The notes: generated by a model not told the origin, from the letters alone. 64,000 nucleotides of DNA from Mesorhizobium onobrychidis (GCF_024707545.1 NZ_CP062229.1:6367501-6431500), one strand, 5' to 3'; positions 1-8,888 are shown, counted from the stretch's first letter. Numbers and translations: made by a program.

Positions 1-1
1 A

Positions 2-2257
2 ACCGTCACTCTGATGAAGCGGACAACCGCTTTCGGCATCTATGACGGCAATGTCATCGGACTGGTCGAGCAACGCGACCCAACCAATCCGCAGCCGGCC
101 GGCGAAGCGCGGCAGACATTCACCATGCTTCGCGCCCGCTCGATCGTTTTCGCCACCGGCGCCATCGAGCGACCCATGGTGTTCTCCAACAACGACCGGC
201 CTGGCGTCATGCTTGCCTCGGCTGCCCGGACCTACCTCAACCGCTTCGCCGTTCTACCGGGCAAGAAAACCATCGTCGCCACCAGCAATGACGGCGCCTG
301 GCGCGCCGCCTTTGACCTTGCCGATGCCGGCGCGGAGGTAACGGTTGCCGATGTTCGCGCAGCGCCGCCCGAAGCACTTGTCGCAGAAGCCGCACGGTTC
401 GGCGTGATGGTTCGGGCCAAAACGCATATCGTCGACGTGCGCGGCGGCCATGCCGTCAGGCGTGCAACGCTCAACGGACCGGACGGCCAATCGGAAACGG
501 CCTGCGACCTGGTCTGCGTGTCCGGCGGCTGGTCGCCAACCGTGCATCTCACCTCGCATCTTGGCGTAAAACCTCAATATCGCGACGACATTGGCGGCTT
601 CGTGCCGGGCGCGTTTCCGGCGGACCGGTTCGGCGCCGGCTCGATGATGGGAATTTATTCGACCGCCGATGCCATCGAGGACGGTCATCGCGCCGGCACC
701 GAGGCGGCATGGTTCTGCGGCAAGTCGACGCCGGCGCACGCCCCGTCGAAACTCGATCTCGGCGAGACCGCCGCGGCCCCGCTTCACGAAATCCTGCCCG
801 CTGGACGTGGAAAAGCCTTCGTCGATTTCCAGATGGACGTGACGACCGGGGATATCGAGATCGCCCATCGCGAGGGCTATCAGTCGGTGGAGCACCTGAA
901 GCGCTACACCACGCTTGGCATGGGCACCGACCAGGGCAAGACCAGCAATTTTGCGGCGCTTGCCGCAATGGCGGCCTTACGCAACGCAACGATCCCCGAG
1001 ACCGGCGCCACGACCTTTCGACCGCCCTATACGCCGGTCGCCATCGGTGCGCTTGCCGGACGCGCCATCGGCCATCATTTCAAGCCGATCCGCCGTACGC
1101 CGATGCACGACTGGCACATGGCGAACGGCGCCAAGATGCTGGAGGTCGGGCTCTGGATGCGGCCCTATTTCTACAGGCAATCCGGGCTCGACGTGAACGA
1201 AGCCTATGTCGCCGAAATGCGGAGTGTGCGCCAGGCCGCAGGCCTGATGGACATCTCCACCCTCGGCAAGATCGACGTCCAGGGCCCGGATGCCGCGATT
1301 TTCCTCGATCGCATCTACGCCAATGGCTTTGCCAAACTGCCGGTTGGCCGTGCGCGCTACGGCGTCATGCTGCGCGACGACGGCATCGTCTTCGACGACG
1401 GCACCACGACGCGGCTGGCCGAGAACCGGTTCTTCATGACCACCTCGACCGCCAAGGCCGCCGACGTGCTGTCGCGTCTTGAATTCCTGCTCGATACGGC
1501 CTGGCCGGATTTGCGCGTCGCAGTGACCTCGGTGAGCGATGAATGGGCGGCGATGTCGGTTGCCGGACCGAAAAGCCGCGCAATTCTGAGTGCCGCGTTT
1601 CCCGCTCTCGATGTTTCCGACGCGGCACTTGCGCATATGGGATTGCTCGAAAGCGAATGGCAGGGCCGTGCGCTCCGCATCCTGCGCCTCAGTTATTCCG
1701 GCGAGCGCGCCTACGAAATCTATGTCGGCGCAACTGCCGGTGAACAGCTTTGGAGCCGCCTGCTCAAAGCAGGCAGGCCGCTCGGCCTGAAACCTTACGG
1801 CGTCGAGGCGCTCGGCGCGCTGCGTGTCGAAAAGGGCCATGTCGCCGGACCTGAAATCGATGGGCGCACGACGCTCGACGATCTCGGCCTCGGCCGCATG
1901 GCGGGCAAGCGTACCGGCTTCGTCGGCGACGTGCTGCGACGGCGCCCCGCCTTCCAGGCGCCCGACCGCCAGCGCCTGGTCGGACTGGAATGCATCGAGG
2001 AGGGAAAACGCCTTCGCGGTGGCGCCATCCTGTTTCTGCCGGGCGAGAAACCTTACGGCCACGGGCGCGGCCGCGTGACTTCCGTCACCTTCAGCCCCGA
2101 ACGCGGCCACTATGTCGGGCTGGCCTTGCTTGCCGGCGATGTCGCTAGCGAAGGAAGCGAGGTCGTGGCCGTCTATCCGATGAAAGCCGAAACGGTCCGT
2201 GCCCGAATCGTCTCGCCGGTATTCCTCGATCCGCAGGGGGAGCGACTGCATGGCTAG
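2..2257 (+). CDS. soxA: Sarcosine oxidase alpha subunit, 5'-truncated by the window edge
   Basis: This is the large subunit of heterotetrameric sarcosine oxidase, which oxidatively demethylates sarcosine to glycine and passes the one-carbon unit to tetrahydrofolate. The reading frame is open from base 2, so the gene starts upstream; about 751 residues are visible of a family length near 1000. The first part carries the end of the FAD/NAD-binding oxidoreductase domain (GAIERP near the start, then a VSGGWSP segment). After a linker with GMGTDQGKTSN, a GcvT-like aminomethyltransferase domain fills the C-terminal half (LMDISTLGKIDVQGPDA onward). The stop overlaps the start of soxG by 8 bp, as in soxBDAG operons. 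The identification is secure; only the N-terminus is missing. Confidence 0.95.
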   Translation, partial: TVTLMKRTTAFGIYDGNVIGLVEQRDPTNPQPAGEARQTFTMLRARSIVFATGAIERPMVFSNNDRPGVMLASAARTYLNRFAVLPGKKTIVATSNDGAWRAAFDLADAGAEVTVADVRAAPPEALVAEAARFGVMVRAKTHIVDVRGGHAVRRATLNGPDGQSETACDLVCVSGGWSPTVHLTSHLGVKPQYRDDIGGFVPGAFPADRFGAGSMMGIYSTADAIEDGHRAGTEAAWFCGKSTPAHAPSKLDLGETAAAPLHEILPAGRGKAFVDFQMDVTTGDIEIAHREGYQSVEHLKRYTTLGMGTDQGKTSNFAALAAMAALRNATIPETGATTFRPPYTPVAIGALAGRAIGHHFKPIRRTPMHDWHMANGAKMLEVGLWMRPYFYRQSGLDVNEAYVAEMRSVRQAAGLMDISTLGKIDVQGPDAAIFLDRIYANGFAKLPVGRARYGVMLRDDGIVFDDGTTTRLAENRFFMTTSTAKAADVLSRLEFLLDTAWPDLRVAVTSVSDEWAAMSVAGPKSRAILSAAFPALDVSDAALAHMGLLESEWQGRALRILRLSYSGERAYEIYVGATAGEQLWSRLLKAGRPLGLKPYGVEALGALRVEKGHVAGPEIDGRTTLDDLGLGRMAGKRTGFVGDVLRRRPAFQAPDRQRLVGLECIEEGKRLRGGAILFLPGEKPYGHGRGRVTSVTFSPERGHYVGLALLAGDVASEGSEVVAVYPMKAETVRARIVSPVFLDPQGERLHG

Positions 2258-2747
2258 CCCGGATTTCAGCCTGTCCGTGGCCGATTGCCCGCTCATCGAG
2301 ATCGAGGGCTGGGACGGCACGCTGGGGCAATTCGAAAAGAGCGTCACGGCGTCGCTCGGCACGAAACTTCCTGCCTCGGTCGGAGAGACGGTTCGCCAAA
2401 AAGGTCTCCTCGTGATCCGCGTCGCGCCTCGCCGTCTCTGGCTGGCTCTCGACGACGGTATTGAAGCGCCTTCGCTTGCCGTCGACCCAGATCTCGGTTG
2501 TTCGGTCTCTCTCGACGAAGGTCGCGTGCGTTTCAGAATGGCTGGGGCCGACGTCGCGCGGGTCCTCTCCAAATGTATCGCCGTAGACTGGCGCGCGCCG
2601 GCGGCCGCCCCGGGCCGCGCCGTGCTGACATCCTTGCACCATGTGCCCGTGCTTTTCCTGCGCACCGGCGATACCGCGTGCGAACTCATCGTGCCGCGAA
2701 GTTTTTCGCAAAGCCTCTCGGACTGGATTTCCGGACTGGGTTGCTGA
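2250..2747 (+). CDS. soxG: Sarcosine oxidase gamma subunit
   Basis: This is the small gamma subunit of heterotetrameric sarcosine oxidase (165 aa), distantly GcvT-like and needed for the complex. The start is ATG 2250, preceded by a purine-rich AGGGGGAG site and overlapping the soxA stop by 8 bp; an in-frame upstream ATG lies deep inside soxA and is unlikely. Recognisable segments are the N-terminal ADCPLIEIEGWDGT and the C-terminal TACELIVPRSFSQSL. It is the last gene of the operon. The next gene is convergent after 41 bp. Confidence 0.85.
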   Translation: MASPDFSLSVADCPLIEIEGWDGTLGQFEKSVTASLGTKLPASVGETVRQKGLLVIRVAPRRLWLALDDGIEAPSLAVDPDLGCSVSLDEGRVRFRMAGADVARVLSKCIAVDWRAPAAAPGRAVLTSLHHVPVLFLRTGDTACELIVPRSFSQSLSDWISGLGC

Positions 2748-2788
2748 CGCCACGGGTAGGGAAAAGGACTAGGGCGCGAGCGCTCGTC

Positions 2789-3820
2789 TCAGGCGGCGCT
2801 CCACGGTCTTGCCCCTTGGATGATCTCTTGAGCACGTGCGGCAAAGCGACCGGCGAGAGGCCACTTGCCGGCGGCATCGGCCGACGCCGCGCTGCCTGCC
2901 CGCGCCCGGTCGGCGATGCCGACGAAGATCACCGCGAAACGGAACAGCGAAAAAACCAGGTGGAAGCGTTCCAGGGGCGCGGTGGGCACGGCGTGCGCGA
3001 AATAATGGTCGAGGAATTCGCGCTGGCTGGGGATGCCGAGTGCGGCATGATCGAGGCCGAGGATGCCACCATATTCGTCCGGGGTCGAATGCCAGGTCAT
3101 TGAACAAAAGCCGAGATCGGCGAGCGGATGGCCGATCGTCGACAGCTCCCAATCGAGAATGCCGATCACCTCCGGCTTGCCGGGATGGAACAGCAGATTT
3201 CCGAGGCGGAAGTCGCCATGGGCGATCGACACGCGTCCATCATCCGCGGGCATATGCTGCGGCAGCCAGTCGGCGACCGCTTCGAGTGCCGGAATTCTGT
3301 CGCTCGGCGATTCCCTGAGCTGCCTGGTCCAGCGGCCAATCTGGCGCTCGAAATAGTTGCCGGGCCGGCCGTAGTCGCCGAGACCGACCTCGTCGGGACG
3401 GACAGCATGCAATTTGGCCATCGCTTCGGCCATGCCGAAATAGACGCCGCGTCGCTCCGCGGGGACAAGGCCAGGCAGCGAACAGTCGTGGAAGACGCGA
3501 CCATCCAGCCGCTCCATCAGGTAGAAGGGCGTGCCGAGCGGCTCGACACCGTCGTGATAGAGCACCGGCGCGGGCACCGGGACATTGGTCGGTGCGAGCG
3601 CTTCAAGCACGCGGAATTCGCGATCGACGGCATGCGCCCCACGCAGGATCGGCCCGGCCGGCTTCTTGCGCAGCACCATGCGATGCGCACCATAGTCGAC
3701 GAAGTAGGTGGGGTTGGACTGCCCGCCGCCGATCCGCTCGAACGTCATTGCGGCATCGCCGAAGCGGTTCGCGAGAAAGCCCTTCAATGCCGCAGGATCG
3801 AAATCCGCATTCAACGGCAT
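2789..3820 (-). CDS. APH-fold phosphotransferase paired with acyl-CoA dehydrogenase
   Basis: The protein (343 aa) belongs to the aminoglycoside phosphotransferase/choline kinase fold, in the subgroup that accompanies ACAD10/11-type acyl-CoA dehydrogenases. It shows the catalytic loop HGDFRLGN and the metal-binding LDWELSTIGHPLADLGF stretch, so it should be an active kinase. Start ATG 3820 is chosen because AGGAGGAAAAG lies directly in front; an upstream in-frame codon lacks such a site. It lies 31 bp downstream of the acyl-CoA dehydrogenase gene, in one transcription unit. In the levulinate (lva) pathway and in mammalian ACAD10/11, such a kinase phosphorylates the 4-hydroxyl of 4-hydroxyacyl-CoA before the dehydrogenase-fold partner acts. 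A similar 4-hydroxyacid role here is an inference. Confidence 0.85.
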   Translation of the reverse strand: MPLNADFDPAALKGFLANRFGDAAMTFERIGGGQSNPTYFVDYGAHRMVLRKKPAGPILRGAHAVDREFRVLEALAPTNVPVPAPVLYHDGVEPLGTPFYLMERLDGRVFHDCSLPGLVPAERRGVYFGMAEAMAKLHAVRPDEVGLGDYGRPGNYFERQIGRWTRQLRESPSDRIPALEAVADWLPQHMPADDGRVSIAHGDFRLGNLLFHPGKPEVIGILDWELSTIGHPLADLGFCSMTWHSTPDEYGGILGLDHAALGIPSQREFLDHYFAHAVPTAPLERFHLVFSLFRFAVIFVGIADRARAGSAASADAAGKWPLAGRFAARAQEIIQGARPWSAA

Positions 3821-3851
3821 CTTTTCCTCCTGAGATGCCACCCCGCGTCGC

Positions 3852-5063
3852 TTATGCCTCGCCTTCGACAGTCCAGCGCCAGAAGCCCTTCTCTTCCTCG
3901 TTGAGGAAACGGTTCAGCACCATCTTGTGGACCTCATCGGCGCCATCGACCAGCCGCGCCTGGCGAGCATAGCGGTAGATCCATTCGAGCACCGTGTCCT
4001 TCGAATAGCCCCGCGCGCCATTGATCTGGATCGCCACATCGGCCGCGTCATGCAGCACATTGGCGACCTGGACCTTGGCCATCGACACTTCCTTGCGGGC
4101 AAAGCCGCCGCGGTCCAGTTCCCACGCAGCCTTCATCACCAGGATGCGGCCGATCTCGATGCGCATGGCGAGGTCGCCGAGCTTCAGCTGGACGCTTTCG
4201 CGGTCGGCGAGGCGCTGGCCAAAACCATGGCGCTCGGCAGCGTAGGCGCGCGCGATCTCGACGCAGCGCTTGGACAATCCGAGCCAGCGCATGCAGTGGG
4301 TAAGCCGCGCCGGGCCGAGCCGCACCTGCGTCACCTTCATGCCCCTGCCCTCGCCGGCAAGCATATCTTCGACAGGGATTTCGAGCCCATCGAATTCGAG
4401 CTCGCAATGCCCGCCATGCTCCTCCGGGCCCATGATCTCGATGCGGCGCATGATGCGCCAGCCCGGCTGGTCCTTGTGGAACATCAGGGCCGACAGACCA
4501 TGGCGCGGGTCGTCCGAGGTTCGCGCGATCAGAATGAAATGGCTGGCCTCCTCCGCGCCGGTGATGAACCATTTGCGGCCGGTCACAACATATTTGTCGC
4601 CGCGCCGCTTCGCACGCGTCATGATCATCGAAGGGTCCGAACCGCCGCCGGGGTGCGGTTCGGTCATGGCAAAGGCCGAGCGCACCTTGCCCTCGACAAT
4701 CGGCTTCAGCCATTTTTCCTTTTGCGCTGGCGTGCCGAGCGCCTCCAGAACCATCATGTTGCCATCGTCGGGCGCTGCCGAATTAAACACCACGGGTCCG
4801 AAGATCGACCGGTTCATCTCCTCGTAGCAGACCGCCATGTCCATCTTCCCGAGACCGGCGCCGCCGGATTCGGGCTTGAGTTGCAGGCACCACAGGCCCG
4901 CCATACGCGCCTTGGCGCGAAGCGTCTCCAGCAGCGGCAAGGCGATATTTCCATGTGCATCATAGGACGTCTTGTCGGCCTCGAGCGGCAGGATCTCACG
5001 CTCGACGAAGTCGGCAATGCGGACGCGGTAATCTTGGGTGCGGGCGGGAATGTCGAAATTCAT
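3852..5063 (-). CDS. Acyl-CoA dehydrogenase (ACAD10/11-like)
   Basis: An FAD-dependent acyl-CoA dehydrogenase family protein of 403 aa. It has the usual order: N-terminal helical domain, middle beta domain with the FAD-contact motif FAMTEPHPGGGSDPS and WFITGA, and C-terminal helical domain with INGARGYSKDTVLEWIYRYARQARLVDG. Start ATG 5063 has GGGAG upstream. It precedes the APH-like kinase gene, and such pairs are typical of the ACAD10/11 group acting on 4-hydroxyacyl-CoA intermediates. A perfect palindrome lies about 85 bp upstream of the start and may bind a repressor. The exact acyl substrate cannot be read from the sequence. Confidence 0.88.
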   Translation of the reverse strand: MNFDIPARTQDYRVRIADFVEREILPLEADKTSYDAHGNIALPLLETLRAKARMAGLWCLQLKPESGGAGLGKMDMAVCYEEMNRSIFGPVVFNSAAPDDGNMMVLEALGTPAQKEKWLKPIVEGKVRSAFAMTEPHPGGGSDPSMIMTRAKRRGDKYVVTGRKWFITGAEEASHFILIARTSDDPRHGLSALMFHKDQPGWRIMRRIEIMGPEEHGGHCELEFDGLEIPVEDMLAGEGRGMKVTQVRLGPARLTHCMRWLGLSKRCVEIARAYAAERHGFGQRLADRESVQLKLGDLAMRIEIGRILVMKAAWELDRGGFARKEVSMAKVQVANVLHDAADVAIQINGARGYSKDTVLEWIYRYARQARLVDGADEVHKMVLNRFLNEEEKGFWRWTVEGEA

Positions 5064-5148
5064 GGACAAACTCCCAGCGATGAAACGAGGTGGCCACCAT
5101 CGATGGACGAGATCGCCGAAAAGCATCGGGTCCATATCTGAAATCGAG

Positions 5149-5158
5149 CGAGCGCTCG
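5149..5158. promoter_or_regulatory. Palindrome CGAGCGCTCG, candidate operator
   Basis: A perfect 10-bp palindrome lies in the 133-bp gap upstream of the acyl-CoA dehydrogenase gene, flanked by AAAA on the minus-strand 5' side. The position suits a repressor of TetR type, common for acyl-CoA dehydrogenase operons. The same 10-mer occurs at 2777-2786, just past the 3' end of the kinase gene. No regulator gene is adjacent, so the function is an inference. Confidence 0.4.
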
Positions 5159-5196
5159 TTTTCCTTATTCGCCTCTATCCTCTTTTGCAGCCGCCG

Positions 5197-6075
5197 TCAT
5201 CCGGCGAAGCGTGGTTCCGCCACGCCCTTGATGCCAAGGCCGGTTATTGCGAACAGGCTGCCGCGCAGGACGCCATCGCCGGGGAAGCGCGGTAACGGCG
5301 GTTTTGCCATCGAGGTCACATAGAGGGTGTCGAGTTTCGGCCCGCCGAACATCACGCTGGTGACCTTCTTGACGGGCATGTCGATGATGCGATCGACGCT
5401 GCCGTCGGGCGTATAACGCACCAGCCGGCCGTCATAGACGAGGGCATTCCAGAGGAAGCCTTCGGCATCGACGGTCGACCCATCGGCAGCGCCACCCCGG
5501 CTGGTGTCGACACGGACGAAGGTGCGCCGGTTGCCGGCAGCGCCAGTCGCGATGTCATAGTCGTAGGCCCAGATCTCGCCGGTCCAGGTGTCGGCGAAAT
5601 AAAAGGTGCGATCGTCGGGGCTCCAGCACGGGCCATTGGAACAGATGATGCCTGAATCGATCCTGGTGACGGAGAAATCCGGATCGAGCCGGTAAAGGCC
5701 GCCGGATGGCCCCTCCTCCATCGTGTCCATGGAGCCGGCGAAGAAACGTCCGCGCCGGTCGACCTTGCCGTCATTGAGCCGGTTCATCGGCTTGTCCGGT
5801 TCCGGATCGTGGATCAGCGTCACCTCGCCGGTGGCGAAATCGAGCAGATGGAAGCCGCGCTGAAGCGAGACCACCGCGCCGTTGCCGTCCTTGCGCAGAG
5901 CCATCGAGCCGATCTTCATCGGCACATCCCAGCAACGGATCTCGCGCCCATCGGCGGTCGCCCGAAACACGCGCCCGTCGAAACTGTCGATCCAGTAGAG
6001 GCGCTCCTGTTCGACGTCCCACAATGGTCCCTCGCCCAGCGTGGTCTTCACGTCCACCACGACTTCGATCTTCAT
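5197..6075 (-). CDS. SMP-30/gluconolactonase-family lactonase
   Basis: A 292-aa member of the SMP-30/gluconolaconase/LRE-like family, six-bladed beta-propellers that hydrolyse sugar lactones with a divalent metal. Family features seen are LGEGPLWDVEQERLYWIDS at the N-terminus, RLNDGKVDRRGRFFAGSMD, a metal-ligand SNGPCWSPDDRTFYFADT segment and DGSTVDAEGFLWNALV. Start ATG 6075 has GAGGAGG in front; the frame is open upstream but only antisense-overlaps the neighbour. It is the last gene of the importer/dehydrogenase unit, 44 bp after the keto acid cleavage enzyme. In that setting it probably opens a lactone made by an operon dehydrogenase. Confidence 0.88.
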   Translation of the reverse strand: MKIEVVVDVKTTLGEGPLWDVEQERLYWIDSFDGRVFRATADGREIRCWDVPMKIGSMALRKDGNGAVVSLQRGFHLLDFATGEVTLIHDPEPDKPMNRLNDGKVDRRGRFFAGSMDTMEEGPSGGLYRLDPDFSVTRIDSGIICSNGPCWSPDDRTFYFADTWTGEIWAYDYDIATGAAGNRRTFVRVDTSRGGAADGSTVDAEGFLWNALVYDGRLVRYTPDGSVDRIIDMPVKKVTSVMFGGPKLDTLYVTSMAKPPLPRFPGDGVLRGSLFAITGLGIKGVAEPRFAG

Positions 6076-6119
6076 GCCGTCCTCCTCTGTTGGCACCGTG
6101 CGGCGATTGGCGAGCCGCC

Positions 6120-7082
6120 TCAGAACGCGACCTTGTCGCCGCCCTTCAGTGACAGGATCTCGCGCGCCTCGTCGGGCGTCGCCACCTCCATGCCAAGCCC
6201 CTCGATGATCTTGCGGGCAAGTACAACCTGTTCGGCGTTCGACTTTGCCAGCCGGCCCTTGCCGGCCCACAGACTGTCCTCCAGGCCAACCCTGATGTTG
6301 CCGCCAAGCGCTGCCGACTGCGCCGCGATGCGCAACTGGCTGGCGCCGGCACCGAGCACCGACCAGCGGAACTGGTCGCCGAACAGCCGGTCGGCGGTGC
6401 GCTTCATATGAGCGACGTCTTCGGGATGGGTGCCTATGCCGCCAAGCAGCCCGAACACCGACTGCACGAAGAACGGCGGCTTCACCAGCCCGCGATCGGC
6501 GAAGTGCGAGAGGTTGTAGAGGTGGGCGATGTCGTAGCACTCGAACTCGAAGCGCGTGCCGTTGTCGTAGCAGGTCGCAAGAATGTACTCGATGTCTTTG
6601 AACGAGTTGCGGAACACCAGGTCGCGCGTCGCTTCCAGATGCGGCTTTTCCCAGTCGAACTTGAAAGTCTCGTATTTGCCCACGAGGTGATAGAGCCCGA
6701 AATTGATCGAGCCCATATTGAGCGAAGCGACCTCAGGCTTGAACTGGGCTGCCGGTCGCACGCGCTCCTCGACCTTCATATAGGGGCTGCCGCCAGTGGT
6801 GATGTTTATGGCGGCGTTGGTGGCCTGCTTGATGCGCGGAAGGAAGCGGGCGAAGGCCTCCGGCGTCTGGTCGGGCTTGCCGGTCTCGGGGTCGCGGGCA
6901 TGCAGGTGCAGGATCGCCGCACCTGCCTCCGCCGCCGCGATCGCCTCTGAAGCGATCTGGTCCGGCGTGATCGGCAGATAGGGCGACATGGTCGGTGTAT
7001 GGATCGCCCCCGTCACCGCACAGGTGATGATAATTTTGCTCCTGGTCTGCATAGCGCCGGGCTTGTGGCTTGTTTCCGTCAT
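6120..7082 (-). CDS. Beta-keto acid cleavage enzyme (BKACE, DUF849)
   Basis: A 320-aa protein of the BKACE family, whose founding member is 3-keto-5-aminohexanoate cleavage enzyme. These zinc TIM-barrels condense a beta-keto acid with acetyl-CoA, giving acetoacetate and the CoA ester of the remaining acyl part. The zinc motif HLHARDPETGKPDQ follows the GAAI strand, and ITTGGSPYM, SLNMGSINFG and FVLGAGASQ-like segments are in place (the latter read SVLGAGASQ). The start overlaps the stop of the 3-hydroxyacid dehydrogenase gene by 4 bp (ATGA), so the two are translationally coupled. Such pairs also occur in carnitine catabolism. The substrate here is unknown. Confidence 0.9.
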   Translation of the reverse strand: MTETSHKPGAMQTRSKIIITCAVTGAIHTPTMSPYLPITPDQIASEAIAAAEAGAAILHLHARDPETGKPDQTPEAFARFLPRIKQATNAAINITTGGSPYMKVEERVRPAAQFKPEVASLNMGSINFGLYHLVGKYETFKFDWEKPHLEATRDLVFRNSFKDIEYILATCYDNGTRFEFECYDIAHLYNLSHFADRGLVKPPFFVQSVFGLLGGIGTHPEDVAHMKRTADRLFGDQFRWSVLGAGASQLRIAAQSAALGGNIRVGLEDSLWAGKGRLAKSNAEQVVLARKIIEGLGMEVATPDEAREILSLKGGDKVAF

Positions 7083-8026
7083 CGTCCGAACTCCTGATCC
7101 GATTTTCTCTTATGCGCCGCCAGCGCCATCAGCCGGCGGTCGCGCCACACCTGCCGTTCGCCGAGTTCTTCCCGCGGCAGCCGCTTGCGGCGATCCGCCT
7201 CGACGGTTGCCATGACCTCGCCGGCCCAGTCGACGCGGCGCAGCATTTGCGGAAAAATGTTCGAATAGATCGTCTGGTAGCGCTCGACATAGTCGCGTAC
7301 ACCGCCCGGCGCATTGAGGTCGATCGTCTCGAACGGACCCATGAAAGACCAGCGCAGCGCCAGCCCGTCGCGAATGCCGATATCGACGTCCTCGACGCTG
7401 GCATAGCCGTCGGCGACGAGCCGGAAAGCCTCCTCCAGCAGCGCGCCCTGCAGGCGGTTCATGATGAAGCCGTCGAGCTCGTGCTTCATCACCAGCGGCG
7501 CGTGGCCCGCATCGACCAGGAAGGCGCGGGTCCTTTCGACCGTTTCGGAAGAAGTCCATGGCGCCGGCACGACTTCCGCGGCCGGGATGAGATAGGGCGG
7601 ATTGATCGGATGCACGACCAGGCAGCGGTGCCGCCCTTGCAGATGGTCGGTGAATTTCGATGGCAGCAACGCCGAGGTGGAACTGGCGATCACCGCCTGC
7701 GGACCGGCCATTGCGTCGATCAGGGAGAACACCTCGCGCTTCACGTCGAGGTTTTCGGGCGTGTTCTCCTGGATATGGACCGCATCGGCCAGCGCTTCTT
7801 CCAGCTCAGCAACGACGGCGATGCGACCAAGCACGGCGTCGATTGGCTGCCCCCGCAGCAGATCGTTCGCGGCGAGGTCGCCCAGCACGCCGGCGATGTA
7901 GTCGCGGGCACCTTCGCTCGCGGCCGGCGACTGGTCCCACATCCGCACATCATGGCCGGCGCGGGCGAAGCTGATCGCCCAGGCCCGTCCGATGAACCCG
8001 CTGCCGACAATTGCTACCTTCATCAT
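7079..8026 (-). CDS. 3-hydroxyacid dehydrogenase (3-hydroxyacyl-CoA dehydrogenase / lambda-crystallin type)
   Basis: A 315-aa NAD-dependent dehydrogenase of the 3-hydroxyacyl-CoA dehydrogenase superfamily, closest in layout to carnitine 3-dehydrogenase and lambda-crystallin (L-gulonate 3-dehydrogenase). The Rossmann motif GSGFIG is at the N-terminus, the catalytic His lies in CLVVHPINPPYLIP, and the C-terminal helical domain begins near HELDGFIMNRLQGALLEEAF. Start ATG 8026 follows GAGGAACGG; a second ATG is the next codon. It is coupled by a 4-bp overlap to the BKACE gene, so it probably makes the 3-keto acid which that enzyme cleaves. Confidence 0.88.
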   Translation of the reverse strand: MMKVAIVGSGFIGRAWAISFARAGHDVRMWDQSPAASEGARDYIAGVLGDLAANDLLRGQPIDAVLGRIAVVAELEEALADAVHIQENTPENLDVKREVFSLIDAMAGPQAVIASSTSALLPSKFTDHLQGRHRCLVVHPINPPYLIPAAEVVPAPWTSSETVERTRAFLVDAGHAPLVMKHELDGFIMNRLQGALLEEAFRLVADGYASVEDVDIGIRDGLALRWSFMGPFETIDLNAPGGVRDYVERYQTIYSNIFPQMLRRVDWAGEVMATVEADRRKRLPREELGERQVWRDRRLMALAAHKRKSDQEFGR

Positions 8027-8036
8027 GGTCCGTTCC

Positions 8037-8888
8037 TCAAAGCGTTTCGACATTGCCGTCGACGCCGAGCGACTGGCCGGAAATGTTGATGCCCGCATCA
8101 GACAACAGGAAGGCGACCATCGCGGCGACGTCATAGGGGCTGGTCATGCGGCGCAGCGAGATGTTCTGAAGATAGCGCTGCGTCATCTCCTCGTTCGAAA
8201 CACCGAGCTGCCTGGCCCGGTCGGCGATGACCTTGTCGATGCGTGGTCCCTCGATAATGCCGGGCAGGATGGCGTTGACCCTTATGCCGTGCCGCCCGAG
8301 TTCCTTGGCGAGGCTCTGCGTGAAACCGATGACGCCGAACTTGGCCGCCGAATAGGGGGTGCGGAAAGCGTAGCCGTGGCGGCCGGCGGCGGACGACATC
8401 GAGACGATCGAGCCGCCGCCCGCCGCCTTGATCAGCGGCACGGCACGCCGGGCGCAGAGGAACTGGCCGGTCAGGCAGATGTCGATGCAGCGCCGCCAGT
8501 CCGCCGGATCGATTTCATCGACGCCGCCGGTCGGCCCGGCGATGCCGGCATTGTTGATCAGCGCGTCGAGCCCGCCGAGCTTTTCCTTCACCGTCTCGAA
8601 CAGCCGGTCGACGTCGTCTTCGCGCGAGACATCGGCCTTGACCGCGGCGACGAGGGCGATCTTGTCCGGAGCAGCAGCCAGCGCCTCGTCGGAAACGTCG
8701 CAGACGACGATGCGCGCGGCGAGCCGCGACAGCGTTTCGGCGATGGCCAAGCCGATGCCGCCGGCGCCCGCCGTCACCAGCACGCGCTGCCCCTTCAGCC
8801 CGGTCAGAAAATCGTCCGCCGATGACGGCGCCCCTTTGCTCATCGCCACTTTGCTCATCGCCCCTTTGCTCATCGCCTTGGCGCTCAT
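8037..8888 (-). CDS. Short-chain dehydrogenase/reductase
   Basis: A classical SDR (283 aa from ATG 8888). It has the cofactor motif TAGAGGIG, NNAG, a catalytic Ser in SMSSAAG, YSAAK and the closing SLGVDGN segment. The N-terminus is odd: it starts with three to four near-identical five-residue units (M-S-K-G-A type) encoded by a 15-bp tandem repeat, so ATG occurs at 8888, 8873, 8858 and 8843. The true start is uncertain; 8888 is chosen because AAGGACGGG lies upstream. It lies between the permease gene and the 3-hydroxyacid dehydrogenase gene and probably oxidises the imported polyol or sugar. Confidence 0.85.
   Translation of the reverse strand: MSAKAMSKGAMSKVAMSKGAPSSADDFLTGLKGQRVLVTAGAGGIGLAIAETLSRLAARIVVCDVSDEALAAAPDKIALVAAVKADVSREDDVDRLFETVKEKLGGLDALINNAGIAGPTGGVDEIDPADWRRCIDICLTGQFLCARRAVPLIKAAGGGSIVSMSSAAGRHGYAFRTPYSAAKFGVIGFTQSLAKELGRHGIRVNAILPGIIEGPRIDKVIADRARQLGVSNEEMTQRYLQNISLRRMTSPYDVAAMVAFLLSDAGINISGQSLGVDGNVETL
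8829..8888 (-). repeat. 15-bp tandem repeat, four units, at the SDR start
   Basis: Units at 8829-8843, 8844-8858, 8859-8873 and 8874-8888 (plus strand). The first and third are identical, the second differs by one base, and the fourth is diverged in its middle. Each unit ends with the complement of an ATG, so the repeat gives four in-frame start codons 15 bp apart at the 5' end of the SDR gene. Confidence 0.85.

Noticed and set aside
977..2689. Open frame of 570 codons on the minus strand across soxA and soxG
   Set aside because: It is antisense to two recognised genes, has no ribosome site and no family pattern; long antisense frames are expected in GC-rich DNA.
8829..8888. Short repeats considered as a CRISPR array
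   Set aside because: The units are 15 bp, directly adjacent without spacers and lie inside a coding start.
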